64,000 nucleotides of DNA from an uncultured Desulfosarcina sp. GTDB lineage: Bacteria; Desulfobacterota; Desulfobacteria; Desulfobacterales; Desulfosarcinaceae. Position numbers and translations under genes: made by a program. Positions 58,548 to 64,000 of the stretch are shown here, in pieces (position 1 is the first letter of the stretch; each line of letters starts with the position of its first letter). Where the stretch lies: positions 6,386,001 to 6,450,000 of the forward strand of contig NZ_OY764190.1 in the NCBI RefSeq assembly GCF_963668215.1. Direction: 5' to 3'. The notes beneath the pieces are model-generated. The model was not told the origin of the DNA, ran no database searches, and saw nothing but the letters and a program-made list of their open reading frames with translations.

Positions 58548-58853
58548 TCAATCCTCATCGTGGCGTCGCCCGCTTCTCCTGGAATGGCCGGAGGAATATA
58601 CGGCAGCTTCCTGAAGCACGGCATTGTCGTATCCGGAAACCAGGGGTTTGCAGTTTCCGCAATACTTGCGCGGCACGCCCCGGCCGGTCCACAGCATGTA
58701 AACATTGTGGTGGATGGCGCACTTGGGGCATATGCAGGTAACGAACCGTTTTCCACTCTGGAAGGCCCGGGCCTCGTCGCTCCGGCGCCGCAATGCTTTC
58801 GTTTCCCAATTGTATCGTCTTCCGGTACCCAGTCCGGTTCCGTTTGAATACAT
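58548..58853 (-). CDS. small zinc-ribbon-like protein
   Basis: A 101-residue protein. GGGAG 8 bp before ATG 58853 supports translation. The middle has two cysteine pairs, FVTCICPKCAIHHNVYMLW and GVPRKYCGNCKPL, a spacing typical of zinc ribbons. The termini are basic and polar. I do not know the family. It stands alone between the ATPase gene and a repeat-rich gap. It could bind nucleic acid or be a regulator subunit. Confidence 0.6.
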   Translation of the reverse strand: MYSNGTGLGTGRRYNWETKALRRRSDEARAFQSGKRFVTCICPKCAIHHNVYMLWTGRGVPRKYCGNCKPLVSGYDNAVLQEAAVYSSGHSRRSGRRHDED

Positions 58854-59231
58854 TTTCGTGCTCCCTGATTTAAGGTTTACTCCGCAAAACCGCCAGCATT
58901 GATGATGCTGATGGGAAAGAATTTGCCTTGGTAGAATTTTGTCTTGATTAGCAGGGAGTTAGAAATCGATTAATGGGAGAAGGGTTCAGGATTCAGGGGG
59001 CTGAGGGTAACACAGCCATCGAAACAGTGTGTGTTTTTTTTGCAAGTAAAGGCTTCCAGCCGGAATTTTTTTATCGCGGCTGGAAGCAGCTCCTACGCCA
59101 TAACGCATTCCTCAATCTTGCCTCCCATTACACCCAACGGCTGGATCTCTTCCACCTTCCACCTTTCAACTTTCAGCTGAAAGGCTTTTGCTTTTCAATT
59201 CTTAGATGAATCCTTAAGAATCCGAATTTCC
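58854..59231. other. intergenic region with repeats, no gene
   Basis: About 380 bp with no credible gene. GCTTCCAGCCG at 59052 and CGGCTGGAAGC at 59077 form an inverted repeat, and the CGGCTGGAAGCAGCTCCTAC word matches one at about 53896. CACCTTTCAACTTTCAGC at about 59157 belongs to the CTTTGAGC word family. Confidence 0.6.
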
Positions 59232-59376
59232 GACGGGCTCGTAAAAAGGCCGAGATCAAGGCTTGCGAATTTTGAGAATACCGCAATCGCGGGTGCCGAA
59301 GGCAGCGTACTCTGGCGTACGCCGCAGTGACGAAGGATGAGCGTAACGCCGATATCGGCTTTTTTACGAGTTCGTC
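59232..59376. repeat. palindromic repeat, copy 1, overlapping a gene end
   Basis: GACGGGCTCGTAAAAAGGCC at the left is complementary to GGCTTTTTTACGAGTTCGTC at the right, about 145 bp overall. The inside has GCGTACTCTGGCGTACGCC as a further small palindrome. The right end supplies the stop codon of the TPR gene. A related copy is at 61858-61951. Confidence 0.82.
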
Positions 59377-61775
59377 AACTCCCTCAGCAACGCCTCGGCA
59401 TGATCCCGGCCGTAAAACTTGGCTTCGCTACGGGTGGCGGTCTGCAACTTCTCTCTGGCCGTATCGATATCCCCCGATTTTTTCAGGACCACACCCATAT
59501 GGTAGTTGACCACCGGGTCTTCGGGTGCAGCGGCGATGAGTTTTTCGTACAGGTGCAGCGACCGTTCGGTCTCACCCTTCTTATAGTAGATCCAACCCAG
59601 GGTATCGATGATCGCAGCCTGCCCCGGTTTCATCCGGTAGGCCGCCGAAGCGATCTTCAGGGCCCGATCCAAAGTCTCCACGGAGGTAGCCCGGTCGGCC
59701 AGTAAAAAGGCCAGGCGGTTGGCCGCGCTCCAGAATCCCGGTACCTTGCCGACACCGTTTTCATAGACCTTTATGGCCTTGTCATATTCGTTGCGCTCCT
59801 CGTACAGGCGCCCGAGCACCAGGGTGGCGGTGGAATTTTTAGGGTTATGTGCCAGGGTCTCCTCGAAGTGATCGATGGCTTCTTTCTTTTTATCCTGCAG
59901 TAGATAAACGGCGGCCAGGCTGTTGCCCGCCTCCGGCCACATGGGATCGATTTCGGCCGCCTTTTCGAAGGCTTTCCGGGCATCATCGTATTTTTTCATG
60001 CTGCTGAAGACCCTGCCCTTCAGGTAGTGGGCAAAGGCCTCTTCAGGATTGGCTTTCAGGCGATTGTCGCACAGGACCAAGGCATCGTCAAAGCGCTCGG
60101 CGGACAGCCAGACTGTCACGAGTTCGGCGGACAGGGCCTGGTTGTCCTCCACCAATCCAAGGCCTTTCTGCAACTGGGCAATGGCGCTGTCAGTCTGGCC
60201 CTGCCGGGCGTAAAGTCGAGCGAGTTTGATGTGCCCCACCGCCGAGCGGGGAGATTTCAATACAATCTCGCTGAATTCTCGCCGGGCCGCACTTTCGTCG
60301 TTGAGAGCCAGATAGAAATCGCCCAGCATCGCCTGGGCATCGATGGCCTGTGGATATTTATCGACCAGATCGAGCAGGTGCTGCTCTGCCTGCTTATAGT
60401 CTTTCTCCATCAGACAGACCCGGTAGGACGCCATGAGCAGTTCGCGGTCCGCCGACGCCAAGCGGAGTCCTGCGTCCAGCGTCTTGCGGGCCATACCGGT
60501 CTTGCGTTGCATGGCATAGGCATCGGCCAATTGGAGGTAGCCTTGTACAAAATCGGGTTTGCGCCGCAGGACCTGTTTGAAATCCTGTATGGCCGCATCC
60601 GCCTTGCCGCCGCTTTTCAAGGCCATACCGCGGGTTACCAGCGCCTGCAAGTTGGCGGGATCCTGCTTCAGCACGTTTTCCGCATAGGCTTTGGCAGTAT
60701 CGATCTCTTTGGCGGCCAAATAGATTTTCGCCAAGGCATTATGGATTCGAATGCGTTCATCGGTTTCCGACGCCTGGGTCTCTTTAAGGCCCTTTTCCAG
60801 CAAATCGATGGCTTCCTGGGGGCGGTTGGTTTTCAGGTACAGCTCGCTTAAGGACAGCCTCAAACGGGCGCCCGGATCACCGGAAGCGAATCCTTCAATG
60901 AGCAATTGCTGGGCACGATCGATCTGCTTCTTCTCCAGATAGAAATTGGCCACGGCGATGCGCCGTGCCGGATCATCCGGGTTCTCCTTCAGGGCCTTTT
61001 CCAGTACCTGATCGGCCTTTTGGTTCTCCTTGGTTTCCCAGTACAGCCGGGCCAGGGTGATGGGATAGGCCGCGTTGGTGGGATCGATCTCGATGACCTT
61101 TTGCATGATGGCCTGGGCCGCTTTCAGGTCCCCGGCACGCTGATGGGCTCCGGCCAGTTGAAGATGCAGGGCGATGTCCTCGGGATGGGCTTTGAGGCCG
61201 GCCTTGAGAACCGACTCACCCAGGGGCGCTTCACCTTTTCTGAAATGAGCCGCTGCCAGCAGCAGGATCAGATCCCGGTTGCGCTCTCCTTTCTCGAACA
61301 GCGGAGAGAGGATTTTGATCCCTTCAGCGCTTCTCTTCTGGGCCAGCAGGGCCGAGCCTTTAACGAGCAGAGCATCCAGATTGCCGGGGTCGTTTTTCAA
61401 CACTACCTCGATCCGAAGCAGTGCTTCTTCCGGCATGCGGGCCGCCATGAGGATCCGGCCCATTTCCAGTTGGGCCTGGCTGTGAGTGGGGTCGATGCGG
61501 GTCGCCTTGGAAAAATAATCGAATGCCTGCTGGGTTTGCTTTTCCGCCAGGGCGATCCGGCCGAGCGTGTAGTAGGCATCGGCGTAATCCGGGTAGTTCT
61601 CGATGGCCTCTTTAAGATTCTTCCGTGCTTCCGAAAAATCGTTTTTCTCGTATGCCTTCACACCTTTGTTGTAAAGTTTCTTGGCCGTGCGGTCGGGGCC
61701 ATCGGCAGCCGTTGCCGCTAACGCTGCGGTGAGCAGCAGAAAGATTGTGAGAATCAGGGATTTTTTGATTGTCAT
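59364..61775 (-). CDS. second PrsT-like TPR-repeat protein
   Basis: An 803-residue secreted TPR protein, paralogous to 12091-14490 (799 residues) in length, repeat layout and ending (EALLRELTNS against EALLKEINS). The signal peptide (LILTIFLLLTAALAATAADG) has no lipobox cysteine, unlike the first copy. About 20 TPR units follow (DFSEARKNLKEAIENYPDYA is the first). The last codons and the stop overlap the end of a palindromic repeat, and another copy of that repeat lies upstream, so the gene is bracketed. Probably a periplasmic scaffold for the exosortase or polysaccharide system. Confidence 0.88.
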   Translation of the reverse strand: MTIKKSLILTIFLLLTAALAATAADGPDRTAKKLYNKGVKAYEKNDFSEARKNLKEAIENYPDYADAYYTLGRIALAEKQTQQAFDYFSKATRIDPTHSQAQLEMGRILMAARMPEEALLRIEVVLKNDPGNLDALLVKGSALLAQKRSAEGIKILSPLFEKGERNRDLILLLAAAHFRKGEAPLGESVLKAGLKAHPEDIALHLQLAGAHQRAGDLKAAQAIMQKVIEIDPTNAAYPITLARLYWETKENQKADQVLEKALKENPDDPARRIAVANFYLEKKQIDRAQQLLIEGFASGDPGARLRLSLSELYLKTNRPQEAIDLLEKGLKETQASETDERIRIHNALAKIYLAAKEIDTAKAYAENVLKQDPANLQALVTRGMALKSGGKADAAIQDFKQVLRRKPDFVQGYLQLADAYAMQRKTGMARKTLDAGLRLASADRELLMASYRVCLMEKDYKQAEQHLLDLVDKYPQAIDAQAMLGDFYLALNDESAARREFSEIVLKSPRSAVGHIKLARLYARQGQTDSAIAQLQKGLGLVEDNQALSAELVTVWLSAERFDDALVLCDNRLKANPEEAFAHYLKGRVFSSMKKYDDARKAFEKAAEIDPMWPEAGNSLAAVYLLQDKKKEAIDHFEETLAHNPKNSTATLVLGRLYEERNEYDKAIKVYENGVGKVPGFWSAANRLAFLLADRATSVETLDRALKIASAAYRMKPGQAAIIDTLGWIYYKKGETERSLHLYEKLIAAAPEDPVVNYHMGVVLKKSGDIDTAREKLQTATRSEAKFYGRDHAEALLRELTNS

Positions 61776-61857
61776 GGGGCCTCGGTTGGATGGTTCGTAG
61801 AGGTTATTTGTATCTTAAAGTTTTCAGCCGCGTGTTCGTGCAGAAATAGGAAAATTT

Positions 61858-61951
61858 GGCCGAGATCAAGGCTTGTGAGAAATTTTACCGGAGGCATATA
61901 GTTGATATTCCGAGGATAAAATTTGGAGCATAACGCAGATATCGGGCAAAT
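61858..61951. repeat. palindromic repeat, copy 2 (shorter, diverged)
   Basis: TTGGCCGAGATCAAGGCTTG matches AGGCCGAGATCAAGGCTTG of copy 1, and CGCAGATATCGGGCAAATT corresponds to its far end (CGCCGATATCGGCTTTTT). The interior is diverged. It lies in the gap upstream of the TPR gene. Confidence 0.7.
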
Positions 61952-61975
61952 TAACCCTTTCTGGATGAGCACGAA

Positions 61976-62953
61976 CTATGCACCTTGCGCTTTCGCCGCC
62001 ACCTCCATCAAAGCCCTCAACTGCGGAACCTCACCCTGCCAGCGGGAGAGAATCTGCCCATCGCGGATTAAAAGGAATTGGGGCAGCGGAGCATCGCTCA
62101 TCAATGACGTAAAGCGCTGCGCATCTATGTTTAACACGGGATAAAAGGCGAAGTTGTCCTCGATGAACCGATCCACCTCGGCTTGCTCACTGGCGGTGAT
62201 TCCGCAAATGGAAATGGCGTCGTCCACTTCGGCGACGATTTCATTGAGCAGGGGCACCGATTCGCGGCAGTGGGCGCAGTCGGTGGACATCAGGGCCAGT
62301 AAAAAGGTTCCCGTTGTCAGGTCGATCTGCTCGCCGGACAATGATTCGAGAACCATCCCGGAGCCGTTCCTGCCTTCTTCCAGGGCAGCCGACGGCGGGT
62401 CCGAAAGCCCTTTTCCCACGGTCAACGGCAGGCTCATGGCCAGGACGCAAACGGCGGCTACGGCCCACGTTTTCAGCGGTTTTCTAAAATAGATTCCTTC
62501 CGGCCGAAGCCGCCATGCGGCGACTGCGATCAGCAGCAAGACGGCATCTTCCACCAGCGCCTCCAGCGGGCTTCTTTGGGCGGCAGGCCCGAAGCAACCG
62601 CAATCCGCAACACCACCCTGAACGATGGCCCAGACCAGGGCGACGATGAAAAGCAACATCAACGCAACGAAGGCCGCCAGCATCAGCTTGGGCCGCCAGT
62701 TCACCAGCAGCGCCGCCCCGATGACGGCCTCCACCACCACCATAAACCAGGCCACGCCGTGGATCAGTCCGGCATTGTCCGGAAGGATGCCATACTGACG
62801 GATCTGCAGGGCAAACTGCTGCAGATCGATGCCCTTGACCACGGCCGCCACCAGCAGGATGCCACCCAGGGAAACGACGATGATACGGTAGCCGACCGGT
62901 TGCAGACTTTGGTGCAGACTTTGGTGCAGACTATGGGTTGTCTCTGGTTTCAT
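61976..62953 (-). CDS. MauE/DoxX-like membrane protein with thioredoxin-like domain
   Basis: A 325-residue protein. ATG 62953 (AAGGTG upstream) is preferred to 63010. Residues 20-150 have four membrane helices of the MauE/DoxX kind with GGVADCGCFGPAA between helices. After a further helix comes a periplasmic thioredoxin-like domain (about 195-320) with LLALMSTDCAHCRESVPLLN, a C-x2-C redox site, and PLPQFLLIRDGQIL. It should pass electrons or form disulfides in the periplasm. A short tandem repeat (GCAGACTTTGGT, about three units) encodes SLHQSLHQSL at the N-terminus. It lies next to the UDP-sugar gene. Confidence 0.85.
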   Translation of the reverse strand: MKPETTHSLHQSLHQSLQPVGYRIIVVSLGGILLVAAVVKGIDLQQFALQIRQYGILPDNAGLIHGVAWFMVVVEAVIGAALLVNWRPKLMLAAFVALMLLFIVALVWAIVQGGVADCGCFGPAAQRSPLEALVEDAVLLLIAVAAWRLRPEGIYFRKPLKTWAVAAVCVLAMSLPLTVGKGLSDPPSAALEEGRNGSGMVLESLSGEQIDLTTGTFLLALMSTDCAHCRESVPLLNEIVAEVDDAISICGITASEQAEVDRFIEDNFAFYPVLNIDAQRFTSLMSDAPLPQFLLIRDGQILSRWQGEVPQLRALMEVAAKAQGA

Positions 62954-63073
62954 GGTGTTACACCTTAACTTGTGGGCACCGGTTTCTGTTCTCGGCAAAA
63001 AAACTTTCATACCACCAATTCTTAAATCTGTTAAATTAGCATTCCGTTAGATACAGCAGATTTTTCATGTCCC

Positions 63074-64000
63074 TCATGGCAGATGACCATTTTGAAAATA
63101 CCGGATCGTCTTCTCCAGCCCTTCTTGCAGGTTAATCTTCGGCTTCCACTCCAGGATCTTCTTGGCAAAAGATATATCCGGTTGACGCTGCAACGGATCA
63201 TCCGGGGGAAGCGGTTTAAATACAATTTCCGATGGTGAGCAGGTCATTTTCAGTATCGTTTGCGCCAATTCGAGGATGCTGTATTCACCGGGATTTCCCA
63301 GATTCATGGGACCGGTTATGTCTTCCGGTGTTGCCATCAAATCAAAAAATGCATCGATCATATCGCTGACATAACAGAAGGATCGGGTCTGGCCGCCGTT
63401 TCCGTATATGGTAATGGGTTCCCCCCGGATTGCCTGGACGATGAAATTGGATATGACCCGCCCATCGTTGGGATGCATGCGCGGGCCATAGGTATTGAAG
63501 ATCCGCGCGACCTTGATGTGCAGCCGGTGCTGCCGGTGGTAATCGAAAAAAAGCGTTTCGGCGCAACGCTTGCCTTCATCGTAACACGACCGGTAGCCGA
63601 TGGGATTGACGTGCCCCCAATAATCTTCGGTCTGGGGGTGGATGGTTGGATCGCCGTAGACCTCGCTGGTCGAAGCCTGGAAAATTTTTGCCTTGGTGCG
63701 CTTGGCCAAGCCCAGCATGTTGATGGCACCGTGTACGCTGGTCTTCGTCGTCTGGACAGGGTCGAACTGATAATGGATGGGTGAGGCCGGGCAGGCCAGA
63801 TTGTAAATTTCGTCCACTTCGACGTAGAGAGGAAAGGTGATGTCGTGCCGCAACAACTCGAAATTGGGCTTGCCCAACAGGTGCTCGATGTTTTTTTTCT
63901 GACCGGTGAAGTAGTTGTCCACACAAAGGACGTCCTCCCCTCTTTCGACCAACCTGTCGCACAGGTGCGAGCCCAAAAAACCAGCTCCTCCAGTGACCAA
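63074..64000 (-). CDS. UDP-glucuronate decarboxylase-like SDR enzyme, N-terminus cut by window edge
   Basis: The visible 308 residues begin VTGGAGFLGSHLCDRLVERG, so only a few residues are missing; a TTG at the edge is not the true start. Motifs: DNYFTGQKKNIEHLL, HDITFPLYVEVDEIYNLACP, catalytic STSEVYGDP with YRSCYDEGKRCAE (Y-x3-K), and ARIFNTYGPRMHPNDGRVI. These are characteristic of UDP-xylose synthase, which converts UDP-glucuronate to UDP-xylose. It would feed xylose into a surface glycan. The DYWGHVNPIG stretch is also typical of the family. Confidence 0.93.
   Translation of the reverse strand: MVTGGAGFLGSHLCDRLVERGEDVLCVDNYFTGQKKNIEHLLGKPNFELLRHDITFPLYVEVDEIYNLACPASPIHYQFDPVQTTKTSVHGAINMLGLAKRTKAKIFQASTSEVYGDPTIHPQTEDYWGHVNPIGYRSCYDEGKRCAETLFFDYHRQHRLHIKVARIFNTYGPRMHPNDGRVISNFIVQAIRGEPITIYGNGGQTRSFCYVSDMIDAFFDLMATPEDITGPMNLGNPGEYSILELAQTILKMTCSPSEIVFKPLPPDDPLQRQPDISFAKKILEWKPKINLQEGLEKTIRYFQNGHLP

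Noticed and set aside
58973..59209. A 78-codon forward frame
   Set aside because: Its translation is made of intergenic repeat words (inverted repeat at 59052-59087 and CTTTCAGC words) and it has no convincing ribosome-binding site.

Overview
The window looks like a chromosomal segment of a free-living deltaproteobacterium (Desulfobacterota, Desulfobacteraceae/Desulfosarcinaceae-like). This rests on the exosortase/exopolysaccharide gene set, VPxPA-type PEP-CTERM sorting signals, a Tad pilus locus and repeat-rich intergenic DNA. Most of it is moderately GC-rich; the first 5.5 kb is clearly AT-rich and was probably acquired separately. No rRNA, tRNA or CRISPR array was seen.

Layout. (1) 1-7.3 kb: surface-glycan assembly genes (polymerase-like membrane protein, three family-4-type glycosyltransferases, a sulfotransferase, an SDR epimerase, a WecG/TagA-type transferase). 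(2) 7.3-8.4 kb: a vapBC toxin-antitoxin islet between imperfect direct repeats. (3) 8.4-21.1 kb: the exosortase-linked exopolysaccharide operon (XrtD-like exosortase with fused EpsI domain, priming sugar transferase, TPR lipoprotein, export lipoprotein, beta-barrel, chain-length protein, tyrosine kinase, ExeA-like ATPase). Two small four-helix-bundle genes sit inside it, each framed by complementary repeat arrays. (4) 21.4-23.7 kb: a cobalamin riboswitch plus terminator ahead of a CRP/AraC-type regulator and an orphan protein of three internal repeats. (5) 23.9-35.3 kb: a Tad/Flp pilus operon. (6) 35.4-41.2 kb: a reverse-strand operon with a PpiC-type foldase, a spermidine-synthase-like membrane protein flanked by two paralogous anchored proteins, and a DUF1573-like protein. 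(7) 41.5-54.6 kb: nine reverse-strand genes downstream of a second cobalamin riboswitch and terminator. Five encode proteins with VPxPA-CTERM signals, three encode proteins ending in dockerins, and one is a remnant. (8) 54.9-58.9 kb: an IS element inside a DUF1778 antitoxin gene with a decayed toxin, a DUF4143 ATPase and a zinc-ribbon protein. (9) 59.2-64 kb: a second PrsT-like TPR protein flanked by repeats, a MauE/thioredoxin-like protein and a UDP-glucuronate decarboxylase-like enzyme running off the edge.

How it may work together. The first blocks make and export an extracellular polysaccharide, and the exosortase would process secreted proteins bearing VPxPA-CTERM tails. The best candidate for an undescribed system is region 7: a cobalamin-riboswitch-controlled set of exosortase-anchored surface proteins. 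It includes a cohesin-like anchored protein next to three dockerin proteins, a DUF4465 protein (the domain of Bacteroidota BtuH) and beta-propeller-like proteins (compare BtuG). Together they suggest an exosortase-anchored, cohesin/dockerin-assembled corrinoid-capture complex. The domain calls come from motif recognition only and the function is inferred.
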